From positions 1 to 51,975 of the IMG/VR virus record IMGVR_UViG_3300037493_002946: DNA of 51,975 nucleotides. One strand, written 5' to 3'. The notes below the pieces were generated by a model. That model did no database searches and had not been told where the DNA came from. It saw only the letters and a program-made list of their open reading frames with translations. Shown one piece after another: positions 23,340 to 32,214 of this stretch (position 1 is the stretch's first letter; every line of letters starts with the position of its first letter). The position numbers were made by a program, and so were the translations under genes. The DNA is from a virus.

Positions 23340-24281
23340 ATGGGAAAATATGCATCAAGTAAAGAGTTAAAAAAATTCATAAGTAGTTTCGGGTTCATAT
23401 ATATAAGAGATTTTTTTGATAAAAATAGAAAACGTTATATAGATTTTAAAGATACAGAAGGGTATTTATATTCTTCTTATGTTTATAGTTTAAAAAAATC
23501 TTTTATTCCATCAAAAATATCGGAGAGAAGTAAATTCTCCATAATAAACATAAAAAGATTTTTAAAAAATAATAATAAATCTTTTTATTTAAAAAGAAAT
23601 TTTAAAAATTATAAAGGTAGAAGCTTTAAAATTTCTTTTACATGTAAAAACTGTAAAGAAGATTTTGAATCAACTTGGTCTCAAGTGGAAAGAGGAGATG
23701 CTTGTCCTTATTGTTCTAACCACAGACCTACAAAAGAAAAAAACTTGCTTTCATTATACCCCATCGTTTGTCTGGATTGGGATTATAAAAAAAACAAAAA
23801 CATTTTACCTGAATCTATTCTGCCGCAACACAATAAGAAAGTTTTTTGGAAATGTCACGTTTGCCACCACGAGTGGTTCACCAGCCCAAACAGTAGGGTG
23901 GGTGGAGGAAGAGGGTGTCCAGAATGTGCGCCAAGTTCCAAGGGAGAGGTTTACATCTCTAAACTATTAAAAGATATGAACATAAAGTTTCTAAAACAAC
24001 ATAAATTTCCTAATTGTAAAAACAGGCTTTGTCTTATTTTTGATTTTTATCTTCCCGATTATAATATGTGTATTGAATATAATGGAAAGCAACATTATGA
24101 ACCCATAGAATTTTTTGGTGGAATAAAAACATTTAAAGAATTACAAATAAATGATAATATAAAAAAAGATTATTGTAAAAAAAATAAAATTGATTTATTG
24201 ATATTGTCTTACAAAGAAGATAAAAATATTGAAAAAATATTATCAAAAAATATAAATATAAAGGAGGTCTTATATGGCTAG
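23340..24281 (+). CDS. Free-standing homing-type endonuclease, Vsr-like fold
   Basis: 313 residues, ATG after GGAG. It has two zinc-ribbon modules, CKNCKEDFESTW...CPYC (about 102-123) and CHVCHHEWFTSP...CPEC (about 177-199). The C-terminal nuclease core reads LIFDFYLPDYNMCIEYNGKQHYEP, then KKDYCKKNKIDLLILSY, matching Vsr-like/EDxHD homing enzymes (D-x-x-L, E-x-NGKQH, late K). It sits between terL and the portal gene; its 3' end overlaps the portal start by 8 nt and holds the portal ribosome site, so it uses the junction without harming its neighbours. It is extremely A-rich and paralogous to the gene at 31257. Confidence 0.78.
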   Translation: MGKYASSKELKKFISSFGFIYIRDFFDKNRKRYIDFKDTEGYLYSSYVYSLKKSFIPSKISERSKFSIINIKRFLKNNNKSFYLKRNFKNYKGRSFKISFTCKNCKEDFESTWSQVERGDACPYCSNHRPTKEKNLLSLYPIVCLDWDYKKNKNILPESILPQHNKKVFWKCHVCHHEWFTSPNSRVGGGRGCPECAPSSKGEVYISKLLKDMNIKFLKQHKFPNCKNRLCLIFDFYLPDYNMCIEYNGKQHYEPIEFFGGIKTFKELQINDNIKKDYCKKNKIDLLILSYKEDKNIEKILSKNINIKEVLYG

Positions 24282-25848
24282 ACCAAAAAAAACCGTCCCT
24301 GCTGAAACAAAAAATGAAAAAGATTTTTTGTCAGAAGATAAAATATGGGATGTCCTTAAGTTTGCAGCAACCTACTACGACAGCTACTCTAATCCTTTGT
24401 TAATCAATAGCAGAATGAAAGATGTAAGTCTTTCACCTATGATTGCCACAGCCGATGCCGTAGAAAAAGCATTAGAAAATCCAAAGAACTCTGAAAGAGA
24501 ATTGGTTGGATTTAGTGAATTTACCGAATTAACCAGCATGATATATCGAAGAATTTTATTTTATCTTTCTGGAATGCTGTCTTTTGATTTGACCTATACT
24601 TGTAAAAACATTACAAAAGAGAGTGATTATAATTCTAAAGCATATAAAGATGATTTAAAAATTCTAACTGGATTTCTAGATTCTTTCAATGTGAAAAAAG
24701 AGTTCAAAACCGCCATTAGACAAATGGTTAGAAACGAAGTATTCTTTTCTATCTTACGAGCAGACGGAGAAAAATATACCCTTCAGGAATTACCGAAAGA
24801 CTATTGTCTTATTACTGGTAGATGGGATTATGGAATGCTTTTTGATTTTGATATGAATTGGTTTTTACAATCTGGTGTCGATATTAATATGTATCCTTCC
24901 GTATTTAAGAAGATGTATGAAAAAGCATTTATTAAAATTGACCCTAATTATAAACCATCTACTCCAGTAAATCAAAGAGATGATGCTTGGGTAAAATGGG
25001 TTCAAACTTCTCCTAAAGATGGTTTCTGGTCATTCAAGTTTAATCCTGAGTTGGCTACAAAGATTCCGTTCTTAGCTCCGCTTCTTCCCGATATGGTTAA
25101 TCAACCCCTTATTAGAAAATTACAGACTAATAGCTACATTGCAAGTGCAAGCAAACTATTGATTGGTAAAGTTCCACTATTGGATAAATCAGTTAAGGGT
25201 GCTTCTGTAAAAGATTCTGTGGCTATTAGTCCAGAGATGCTTGGTAAATTTTTAGCCCTGTTAAAAGCTGGATTATCAGATTCGGTAAAAGTTGGCGTAG
25301 CACCGTTGGAAGACATGAAGGGAATTTCATACCCCCTTGACTCCCCCTTCTACCAGGAATATCTAAAGACATCTTCATCGGCTTCTGGTATCAATTCAAG
25401 ATTGATTTATACATTAGACAAAAATAACGCTGTTGAATCTCAACTTTCAATTAATGTGGATGAGTTTCTAATGACGTATGTTTACCCTCAATTTGCAGAT
25501 TATCTTGATTATCATGTAAATGGTAGAACTAAGAAATTTAAGTTCCGATTCGAAATGGAAGGTACTGAGTTCTTTACTAATCGCAAAGAAAGATTTGATA
25601 CCCAAATGACTCTTTCAGACAAAGGAATTATCATGCCACAAAAGATAGCTGCCTCGATTGGTATGTTACCTCATATATTTATGAGACAACTTGAAGAAGG
25701 CAGAATGTCTGGATTTGTAGAGAAACTTACGCCTATTCAAACTAGTTTTACTATGGGTAAAGAGGATGCAGGTAGACCTAAAATGAAAGATAATAATCTC
25801 ACTGATAGTGCTGAACAAAAACGCGCAGACGGTGGGAGTGATGAATAA
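24274..25848 (+). CDS. Portal protein
   Basis: 524 residues. ATG follows AAGGAGGT located inside the upstream endonuclease gene. Length, position right after the terminase, and features such as FSEFTELTSMIYRRILFYLSGMLSFDL, a WDYGMLFDFDMNWF segment and a long helical region before a disordered C-terminus (KMKDNNLTDSAEQKRADGG) fit a siphovirus portal. Twelve copies would form the vertex channel through which TerL moves DNA. It has no recognised catalytic motif. The family is assigned mainly by gene order. Confidence 0.82.
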   Translation: MARPKKTVPAETKNEKDFLSEDKIWDVLKFAATYYDSYSNPLLINSRMKDVSLSPMIATADAVEKALENPKNSERELVGFSEFTELTSMIYRRILFYLSGMLSFDLTYTCKNITKESDYNSKAYKDDLKILTGFLDSFNVKKEFKTAIRQMVRNEVFFSILRADGEKYTLQELPKDYCLITGRWDYGMLFDFDMNWFLQSGVDINMYPSVFKKMYEKAFIKIDPNYKPSTPVNQRDDAWVKWVQTSPKDGFWSFKFNPELATKIPFLAPLLPDMVNQPLIRKLQTNSYIASASKLLIGKVPLLDKSVKGASVKDSVAISPEMLGKFLALLKAGLSDSVKVGVAPLEDMKGISYPLDSPFYQEYLKTSSSASGINSRLIYTLDKNNAVESQLSINVDEFLMTYVYPQFADYLDYHVNGRTKKFKFRFEMEGTEFFTNRKERFDTQMTLSDKGIIMPQKIAASIGMLPHIFMRQLEEGRMSGFVEKLTPIQTSFTMGKEDAGRPKMKDNNLTDSAEQKRADGGSDE

Positions 25849-25887
25849 AAATTAAATTAAATTAAACGTAAATAATAGGAGGAACAC

Positions 25888-26556
25888 ATGGCTTTACAAT
25901 TTATCACGAATGAAAGTGGATTTATTAATTATTTGGCTTTATCAACGGATATTGCCTCAAGTAAGATTCCTGGGGCTGTTCTTGTAGGAAGACTTGTTTT
26001 CTTAACTGATTCAGGCGTAACAAAAGTTATTCTACCAAACTTAGAGTTGGCTGATTTTGCCATGCCAACGGCATTTAGTGGAACTATCTCTGTGGGTGCA
26101 GTTTCAACAGGTATTTCTGCGGCAGGAGTTGATGGACTAGGTAATTTTATTTCCATTCTTTCTGCCCCAGGTTCGGTTAATGAAGCACCATTAGCTAGTT
26201 TCCCCTATGCATTCAATGGAACATCGTGGGATAAGGTTAGAATTGGTAAAATTAGCAAAGATGTTTCTGCTGTTACTGTAACTACAATTACGACATTGTG
26301 GACTCCCGCTTCTGGAAAGAAATTTCGATTAATGGGTGGAACGCTATCTTGTAGTACAGCGGTTTCTATTCTTTTTGAAGATAATATCGCTGGAGTAACA
26401 ATTTTTAGAACACCCAAATTACTTGTAGATACACCATATACATTTGAAGTAAATGGCGGTCAAGGTAAATTATCTGCCACTGCTGATAATATTTTGAAGG
26501 CTACTTCAAGTGCGGCTGGAGTAATTACTGGAACTTTGTGGGGAACTGAAGAATAA
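25888..26556 (+). CDS. Virion structural protein, head decoration or fibre type
   Basis: 222 residues, Ala/Gly/Thr/Val-rich beta protein, ATG after AGGAGG. It has a repetitive beta-sandwich-like composition (GTISVGAVSTGISAAGVDG; SAVTVTTITTLWTPASGKKFRLMGGTLS). It lies between portal and protease genes, where head-exterior or vertex proteins are often encoded. The C-terminal half resembles short domains on virion surface proteins that bind carbohydrate or decorate capsids; this is inference from composition. No signal peptide. Confidence 0.6.
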   Translation: MALQFITNESGFINYLALSTDIASSKIPGAVLVGRLVFLTDSGVTKVILPNLELADFAMPTAFSGTISVGAVSTGISAAGVDGLGNFISILSAPGSVNEAPLASFPYAFNGTSWDKVRIGKISKDVSAVTVTTITTLWTPASGKKFRLMGGTLSCSTAVSILFEDNIAGVTIFRTPKLLVDTPYTFEVNGGQGKLSATADNILKATSSAAGVITGTLWGTEE

Positions 26557-26566
26557 TAAAAAAACC

Positions 26567-26725
26567 ATGTATAAACATCTAAATAAATTTATTGATTATG
26601 TGATATCTTTTTTTTATATTATTTGGTTGATTATCCATTTTAGAAGAAATAATGATTGGATAAACAAACATTATATCGATGGAACAATAGGTGGAAAATG
26701 GATGAAGAAAAAGAATATAGATTAA
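26567..26725 (+). CDS. Possible 52-residue membrane peptide
   Basis: ATG 26567 opens a 52-codon frame with one strong hydrophobic segment (VISFFYIIWLIIHF, about 12-25) and a basic C-terminus. It overlaps the next gene by 28 nt. No ribosome site is visible upstream (AATAATAAAAAAACC), so expression is doubtful. Confidence 0.35.
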   Translation: MYKHLNKFIDYVISFFYIIWLIIHFRRNNDWINKHYIDGTIGGKWMKKKNID

Positions 26726-26907
26726 AAGTTATACAAGAATATATAAAAAATTATGTCAAGCCAAAGCGAGAGATAGATTTAAAATTTATTATATGTCCAA
26801 AATGTAACAAAAAATCCTTTAGGTTAGTTATTCCAGAAATCATAATGAATGGTTTAATTCTTTTGGAATGTAAAACAAAAGGTTGTAATGAAAGATGTTA
26901 TAAGTAA
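26698..26907 (+). CDS. Small zinc-finger protein
   Basis: 69 residues from ATG 26698, with AGGTGG close upstream (3-nt gap); an in-frame TTG at 26656 is possible but has no site. A C4 zinc finger is evident, IICPKCNKKSFRL...LLECKTKGCNERC (about 35-67), after a charged helical N-terminus. It lies among head genes and is more AT-rich than they are. It may be a small regulator or remnant; no function is assigned. Confidence 0.5.
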   Translation: MDEEKEYRLKVIQEYIKNYVKPKREIDLKFIICPKCNKKSFRLVIPEIIMNGLILLECKTKGCNERCYK

Positions 26908-26986
26908 AACATCCCGATTACGAGAAATTGGTGGTAATCTGTGGATTTAAGAAAATAAGTAAAAACCAGACACAAGGAGAAATAAA

Positions 26987-27640
26987 ATGGCTAGAATGAC
27001 AACAAAAATGATTACTGATTACAATCGTATGAATGAGGCTTCACGTAGAAGCGGTGGACTTGGAACACGTTTGGATGCTTTGGAATTTGGTAGTGTTGCA
27101 ACACCTTCCGCTGGAACAATTGCAAGCGGTGCTCTCGTTAAGTATTCTGTAGCTCCCGTAGTTGGCGATAACGTTAGAACTCTCGCCGCAACTCTGTTGG
27201 TACAGACTGTTACAAAGACAGTTACAACGGGAATTACAAATCCAGATTTTCCCCGAAATTTAACAGTCAAGGGCAACGATGCAAATGTAACTGGAAACGT
27301 TGTTATCAATGGTACAGATATTCTTAATGCGGTTCTCACAGAGACAATTGCTCTCAGTGGTGCAAGCGCCGTTGTTGGCACAAAGGCGTTCAAGACAATC
27401 ACAAGTATTGTGCTTCCTGCATATAATACTGCTGGAACTGAAAATGTTTCTGTTGGTGTTGGTGTAAAACTTGGTTTCCCCGTTCGCTTGTACAATATCA
27501 ATCAAAAAATCTATTCAAATTTTGATGCCGCCATTGATGCTGGAACGGTAACTGTGGGTTCTGGCGTTGCGTTATCACTATATGCAGTTGCGGGAACGAT
27601 GAATAATGCTAAGATTGTTGAACTCGGTTTCTTCGCTTAA
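26987..27640 (+). CDS. Head or vertex structural protein
   Basis: 217 residues after AAGGAGAAA. An N-terminal basic helical part (MARMTTKMITDYNRMNEASRRSGG) precedes a beta-rich, Ala/Val/Thr-dominated body. Codon use is less AT-rich than in neighbours and includes CGT/CGC, as in the capsid gene, suggesting an abundant virion protein such as a decoration or head-fibre protein. There is no recognisable catalytic motif. It is followed directly by a 17-bp perfect hairpin. Confidence 0.6.
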   Translation: MARMTTKMITDYNRMNEASRRSGGLGTRLDALEFGSVATPSAGTIASGALVKYSVAPVVGDNVRTLAATLLVQTVTKTVTTGITNPDFPRNLTVKGNDANVTGNVVINGTDILNAVLTETIALSGASAVVGTKAFKTITSIVLPAYNTAGTENVSVGVGVKLGFPVRLYNINQKIYSNFDAAIDAGTVTVGSGVALSLYAVAGTMNNAKIVELGFFA

Positions 27641-27653
27641 TAAATAAAAATAG

Positions 27654-27693
27654 TTACAATCATACTTATTTTATTGAATAAGTATGATTGTAA
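27654..27693. other. Perfect 17-bp hairpin without a U-tract
   Basis: TTACAATCATACTTATT (27654-27670) pairs with its exact inverse (27677-27693) around a TTATTG loop. What follows is AAAGAAA, so it is not a standard intrinsic terminator. It ends the gene before it and precedes a small leader frame. Confidence 0.6.
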
Positions 27694-27716
27694 AAAGAAA
27701 TAATCGAGAGGAAACT

Positions 27717-27809
27717 ATGAGATATTTTAATTTTAAAAATAAACCTGTCTCCGATAAAAATAATTTTATATTTTTAGGAGGTAATTTATGGCAGATGAGT
27801 ATAATTTAG
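27717..27809 (+). CDS. Possible 30-residue leader peptide
   Basis: ATG 27717 with GAGAGGAA upstream opens a 30-codon frame that runs through the ribosome site of the next gene and stops 22 nt inside it (27807-27809). Translation could open the next gene's start, but chance is not excluded. Confidence 0.35.
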   Translation: MRYFNFKNKPVSDKNNFIFLGGNLWQMSII

Positions 27810-28264
27810 ATTCTTCTGTTAATAGAAGAGACCCCCTCAGAAAAAGAAGAAAAATTGATACAGAAAATTCATCCGTACTACTTGATAGGATATCTTCATT
27901 AGAAGAAAGTCATAAGCTTATGGAAAAAACAATTACAAAAATTGATATAGTTGTTGAAAACTCTATTAGTCTAATAGAAAGATTTGAAAATACTTTAGAT
28001 AGAATGACAATGACGTTGGGAGAATTGAATACAACCATTGCTAAAATAAATGGAGATGTAAGAGAAAATACTAAAGATATCAATGGCATAAATAGTTCAA
28101 TTAACGAAGTAAAATCTACTATGAGAGTAATTGAAGATAGAGGAAAAATAGATTTTCTAGTAATAATTAAAGAAAATTTTGCCAAGGTGGTGTTGGGTGG
28201 TGGAGCATTGGGATTTATATTATATTACATAGACCATTTAATTGATTCGTGGTTATTGAAATAA
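27788..28264 (+). CDS. Coiled-coil protein with C-terminal membrane anchor (XhlA-like)
   Basis: 158 residues after TAGGAGG. A long heptad-patterned coiled coil spans about 30-125 (ISSLEESHKLMEKTITKID, then further heptads). A single hydrophobic segment (VVLGGGALGFILYYI, about 134-148) and a short tail follow. This layout matches XhlA-type proteins that act with holins in lysis in Bacillus phages. Its place among head genes is unusual for lysis, so it could instead tether or support assembly at the membrane. Confidence 0.6.
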   Translation: MADEYNLDSSVNRRDPLRKRRKIDTENSSVLLDRISSLEESHKLMEKTITKIDIVVENSISLIERFENTLDRMTMTLGELNTTIAKINGDVRENTKDINGINSSINEVKSTMRVIEDRGKIDFLVIIKENFAKVVLGGGALGFILYYIDHLIDSWLLK

Positions 28265-28312
28265 ATGAAAAAATTATTTTTTAAAAAATAATAGAAAGGA
28301 GAATAATAAAGT

Positions 28313-28810
28313 ATGTCAAGTTTAATTTCTGAACAAACAAATATCAAATTAGACGAACTGGTTACGATGTTTTTTGCTGGAAATAGATTAGCCGATAGGG
28401 GCATGAGTCAGTTAGATGTAAAATTTTGCATGAATAAAACTGCATCCATTTTACATCCCAAGATAGCTCACCTATTTCCTGCATTGGCTGATGTAGTTTC
28501 TGATTATCAATCGAGTAGAAACAATAAAACAGTTTATGGATTAACTCCTAGAGATGATACGGAATATTCAACCCCTATTGAATTTTTTGAAAATCTTTTA
28601 GATTTTATGATTGAGATTGAGGCATTTGTTTTTGAATGTTATGAAGTATCAAAAGAAGACAATGATTTTATGACAAAATCATTTCTTGAATCTTTTATTT
28701 TGAAACTAAATCCATTAACTAAACAGTGTTTACTCTTGGTTGATAAATGTAACTTATACAGTGACATGATGTTATTTGACAATAACATTGAGGATTTTAT
28801 AGTATTATAA
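28313..28810 (+). CDS. Possible ferritin-like (Dps-fold) helical protein
   Basis: 165 residues after AAAGGAG. The sequence is almost entirely helical. SEQTNIKLDELVTMFFAGNRLADRG and FFENLLDFMIEIEAFVFECYEV are consistent with a four-helix ferritin-like bundle. ExxH-type iron ligands are not clear, so metal storage is doubtful. Phage head modules sometimes carry such small helical proteins of unknown role. It is co-transcribed with the protease/scaffold gene downstream. The fold call is tentative; no function is assigned. Confidence 0.5.
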   Translation: MSSLISEQTNIKLDELVTMFFAGNRLADRGMSQLDVKFCMNKTASILHPKIAHLFPALADVVSDYQSSRNNKTVYGLTPRDDTEYSTPIEFFENLLDFMIEIEAFVFECYEVSKEDNDFMTKSFLESFILKLNPLTKQCLLLVDKCNLYSDMMLFDNNIEDFIVL

Positions 28811-28823
28811 GGATAGGAGAAAT

Positions 28824-29021
28824 ATGTACATCAGAGATTTACATAATACAAATATTCCAATATTTAAATGTAATTCAGTTATTGGAAATTGGCTCGTAAG
28901 AGAAAAGTCAATTCCTGTATTGAATAAAAATAAAAATGTATGGAGTTTTTCGAAAACATCTCTCCTTGAGGAAATTTTGGAAAGTATGCCTCTCTATTTA
29001 AAGGCATTGCAAATTTTTTAA
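28824..29021 (+). CDS. Small hypothetical protein
   Basis: 65 residues, ATG after GATAGGAG, 13 nt behind its neighbour. It contains IPIFKCNSVIGNWLVREKSIPVLNKNKNVWSFSKTSLLEEIL, with no known motif, membrane segment or signal. It sits 20 nt ahead of the protease/scaffold gene, so it is part of the head operon. A role in head assembly is possible but unsupported. Confidence 0.5.
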   Translation: MYIRDLHNTNIPIFKCNSVIGNWLVREKSIPVLNKNKNVWSFSKTSLLEEILESMPLYLKALQIF

Positions 29022-29041
29022 AAAGAGGAGGTGGATATTGA

Positions 29042-30691
29042 TTGACTAATAAAAAACTAAATTTTGCAATAGATAAATTTGAACTTATAAAAGATTCTGA
29101 AAATTCACAATTAGCAAAATTAAAAGTATTTGTGTGCCGCGAAGGGAATAATCTCCATAACCTCCCGATTTCTTGGGATACAATTAAAATGGCGGCAAAT
29201 ACTTTAGTGGGTAAGCCTATTCTTGTAAACTATATAGAAGCCAAGAATGACTTTGGGGGGCATGATATTACAGAATCTCCGGTGGGATGTTTCATTAGAG
29301 AATCTGATTTAGGGGAAGAGACAGATTCGGATGGAAATAGATGGCTTACTTCTATTGGATATATTTGGAAAAAATATTTTCCTGCTGTGTTTAATGTTCT
29401 TGAAAAAAACAATAACGAGACAAGTGTATCAATGGAGATTGAACTACTCGGTGATGACAATGATAATTCAATTAATACTTTTTCCTTTATGGGTTTAACC
29501 TTGTTGGGTAGAGATATACAACCAGCAATTCCTAATGCAAAAGCATTATTGAGTTTTTCATCTATGTTAAAAGAAACAGAAGAAATTATTGCAAAAAAAG
29601 ATTTTTCATCAAAGTATGAAGATATTGACTTTACAATTCCAGATAGTATTAAAAAAAATTCAAAGAAAGGTTTGAATTTATATAATAGTAAAAAAACTGG
29701 AGGCAATGGATTTCTATTATCCGTTGCTAGATATATTACTAATAATGTCGAAATTGAACCATCGAGGGTTAAGAAAATATATAAGGCATTGATTAGTAAA
29801 TCCAAACAAGATTTAAATAAAGATGGGGATAATTACATATCCTTTATGCTCTTGGGCGGAAAAGAAGGAATTAAGTTCTTTGAAGGACTTATTAATTTTA
29901 TGGAAGATTCTGATAAAACTCAGTTATCTCATTTCACTTTTAATGCCGATGATAAAGGCATAGAAACGGAGGAAAGTTTGAAGAAAAAAATTGTTCAAAT
30001 GGAAGCACCAGAAGAAGAAAAGCCAGTAGAAGAAAAAATGGCTGAAGAAGAAGCTCCCGCTGAGGCAAAGGAAGAGGAAAAACAGGAAGAGAAAATGTCC
30101 GAAACTCCTGAAGAAGAAAAAGCCGAACCCGCCGAAGAAGAAGCTAAAGAAACTCCAGAGGAAGAATCTAAAGAAGGCGAAGAAGAAGTTGCTATGTCTT
30201 TAGATATGTACGCTGATGTTTCAGCTTTGATGGCTCTACTTGGTAACGAAACCGAAGAATATAAGTCCATGTCGGCAGAATTTGCAAAACCCGAAAAAGA
30301 TTTTGCTAAGATTTCAGAAGGTCTTTATTTCTTATGCAAGAAATATGCTGAAAAATGCATGTCTATTGAAGAAGAAAATAAATCCAAAGAAGAAAAAATG
30401 TCGGCTCTTGAAAAATTTAAGGCTGATGCTGAAGAAAAGGAATTTAAGAATAAGGTGTATTCCATCTTAGAAGAAGTTAAGCCCTTTGTTTCAGAAAGTG
30501 ATTTAAATACCATGAAGGATAACTCCGCCAAGTTCTCGATTGACACAATCGATTCTTGGGAAAAGGAAGTTAAGTCTTCTTTGTTTACAATCCTGTCTAA
30601 AAAAGTTAATGAGGAAAAGCATGATAATATTATCAAAATGCAATTACCTTTTAATGAAGTTAAAAATAACACTCAAAAATATATTTGGTAA
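29042..30691 (+). CDS. Capsid maturation protease with fused scaffold-like region (XkdF-like)
   Basis: 549 residues; TTG 29042 after AGGAGGTGG. The N-terminal 190 residues form a protease-like domain (LVGKPILVNYIEAKNDFGGHDITESPVGCF ... ETSVSMEIEL), as in XkdF-type enzymes with His and Ser candidates. About 200-290 (IPDSIKKNSKKGLNLYN ... GFLLSVARYIT ... YISFMLLGGKEGIKFFE) matches a small domain that accompanies such proteases. About 320-385 is a Glu/Ala/Pro-rich acidic linker, then a helical, scaffold-like C-terminus. It would guide capsid assembly and be cleaved during maturation. It lies directly upstream of the decoration and capsid genes. Confidence 0.78.
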   Translation: MTNKKLNFAIDKFELIKDSENSQLAKLKVFVCREGNNLHNLPISWDTIKMAANTLVGKPILVNYIEAKNDFGGHDITESPVGCFIRESDLGEETDSDGNRWLTSIGYIWKKYFPAVFNVLEKNNNETSVSMEIELLGDDNDNSINTFSFMGLTLLGRDIQPAIPNAKALLSFSSMLKETEEIIAKKDFSSKYEDIDFTIPDSIKKNSKKGLNLYNSKKTGGNGFLLSVARYITNNVEIEPSRVKKIYKALISKSKQDLNKDGDNYISFMLLGGKEGIKFFEGLINFMEDSDKTQLSHFTFNADDKGIETEESLKKKIVQMEAPEEEKPVEEKMAEEEAPAEAKEEEKQEEKMSETPEEEKAEPAEEEAKETPEEESKEGEEEVAMSLDMYADVSALMALLGNETEEYKSMSAEFAKPEKDFAKISEGLYFLCKKYAEKCMSIEEENKSKEEKMSALEKFKADAEEKEFKNKVYSILEEVKPFVSESDLNTMKDNSAKFSIDTIDSWEKEVKSSLFTILSKKVNEEKHDNIIKMQLPFNEVKNNTQKYIW

Positions 30692-30708
30692 AAAGGAGAA
30701 AATAAAAT

Positions 30709-31257
30709 ATGGCGACTCATAATGTTTTAATTCAGAGAAAAGTGGCGGCTAAGAATATTGATTCATTCAATCGCTCTGCCGTTCATGCTACAGTTGATTT
30801 TGATAATGGTAATCTTTGCTCTTTGAGCGGTCTTTCGACCACCGATGGTGAAGGCGAAGTATTTAGCGCGGCTGTTCCTGCTACCGCCACTCTGTCTAAC
30901 AAACTTTGGATGGTTTATACACCCGAAGTTGTTGTGACCATTTCTGGTACTAAGAAATTCAAAGGTATCAATGTTGACCCACAGGATTTCTATGTTCCCG
31001 CTCTTTCGGTTATGGATGTGTTCAAACCCCAGGTCGGTGATATCATCACAATGACCGCTGATGGTTTGGCTACTGGTTCTGGTGCTGCCTCAGCTTTTGC
31101 TATTGCCGCCGATGGCGTTCAGAAACTCACTTGGGCTGCCGCTGCAATTTCTGGTCTTACCTTTGCTTATCTTGGCGCAGATTATATCTCGCTTGGCTCT
31201 GGTGCAATTAATTCTCAGCGCGTGGCTGCATATCGACTGGAGTGCGTTGTTGTTTAA
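30709..31257 (+). CDS. Capsid decoration / head protein
   Basis: 182 residues after AAAGGAG. A beta-rich protein with VLIQRKVAAKNIDSFNRSA at the start and an Ala/Gly-rich centre. Location between scaffold/protease and major capsid genes, and codon use enriched in GCC, ACC and CGC, fit a head decoration protein made in large amounts. The last codons overlap the next endonuclease gene (TAATG at 31255-31259). Confidence 0.68.
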   Translation: MATHNVLIQRKVAAKNIDSFNRSAVHATVDFDNGNLCSLSGLSTTDGEGEVFSAAVPATATLSNKLWMVYTPEVVVTISGTKKFKGINVDPQDFYVPALSVMDVFKPQVGDIITMTADGLATGSGAASAFAIAADGVQKLTWAAAAISGLTFAYLGADYISLGSGAINSQRVAAYRLECVVV

Positions 31258-32207
31258 TGGCTGAAAAAAACTCAAAGAAATATGTTAAAGAAGTTTTGAA
31301 AGAATTGGGATATATACTCATCTCAGATTATGAAGGAACAAAGAAAAGTATTATTTTTAAAGACAAAGAAGGCTATAAATATAGTTTAACTTTTGATGCT
31401 TTTTTAACTTCTAGAAGAAAGAAGGTTCATCCCTCTAAATTTTCAAAAAGAAACATATTCACTATTGAGAATATAAAGATGTGGATAAATAAAAATAAAA
31501 AATCATTTATATTAAATGAAAATAATGTTTTTATTTCTGCATCAAAAAGAAATCTTGTTTTTAATTGTTTAAACTGCCATAAAGATTTTTCTACTGCTTG
31601 GAATGATGTCCAACAAGGAAGAATTTGTCCTTATTGTACTATACATAATGCACACATAAACCACAGAATATCATTAGAAAAAGTCCAAAGTATATTTGAT
31701 GAAATGACAGTTTCTCCTCTCGATATTAATCAATTTTCGGGGTATGAAAAAAAGATGGATGTGATGTGTGATATTTGTGGGTATATATGGTCTTCAAAAT
31801 TTGGTAATATAAAATATGGATATGCTTGCCCAAAATGTAAATCCTCTAAGGGAGAAAAAAGAATTGAATCTTTTTTGATAGAAAATAAAATAAGATACAC
31901 TCCTCAAAAATCCTTTGAGGAGTGTAAGTATGATAAGAGACTTAGATTTGATTTTTATATTCCCTCATTAAATATTCTTATAGAATATAATGGAGGACAA
32001 CATTATTTTCCTGTGGATTTTTCTTATAGCGGAAATGAAAAAAAGGCAAACACCTCTTTCGAAAAAATAAGAGCAAGAGATAGAATAAAGTTAGATTATT
32101 GTAAATCTAACAGTATAAAATTATTGATTATATCGTATAAGGATTATATGAATATAGAAAAAATTCTAAATAAAGAAATCTTAACAAAAAATAAAATCGG
32201 AGGATAA
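31257..32207 (+). CDS. Free-standing homing-type endonuclease, Vsr-like fold
   Basis: 316 residues from ATG 31257, overlapping the stop of the decoration gene by one base; the in-frame GTG at 31242 would lie inside that gene. Two zinc ribbons are seen: CLNCHKDFSTAW...CPYC (about 106-128) and CDICGYIWSSKF...CPKC (about 168-190). The nuclease core LRFDFYIPSLNILIEYNGGQHYFP, then RIKLDYCKSNSIKLLIISY, is close to that at 23340, with G in place of K in NGKQH. The gene is far more A/T-rich than the decoration and capsid genes flanking it, a sign of insertion between them. Confidence 0.78.
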   Translation: MAEKNSKKYVKEVLKELGYILISDYEGTKKSIIFKDKEGYKYSLTFDAFLTSRRKKVHPSKFSKRNIFTIENIKMWINKNKKSFILNENNVFISASKRNLVFNCLNCHKDFSTAWNDVQQGRICPYCTIHNAHINHRISLEKVQSIFDEMTVSPLDINQFSGYEKKMDVMCDICGYIWSSKFGNIKYGYACPKCKSSKGEKRIESFLIENKIRYTPQKSFEECKYDKRLRFDFYIPSLNILIEYNGGQHYFPVDFSYSGNEKKANTSFEKIRARDRIKLDYCKSNSIKLLIISYKDYMNIEKILNKEILTKNKIGG

Positions 32208-32214
32208 TAACAAT

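Noticed and set aside
27019-27501. 160-codon reverse frame opposite the head protein gene
   Set aside because: No ribosome site or promoter, and the sense frame has the normal composition of a virion protein.
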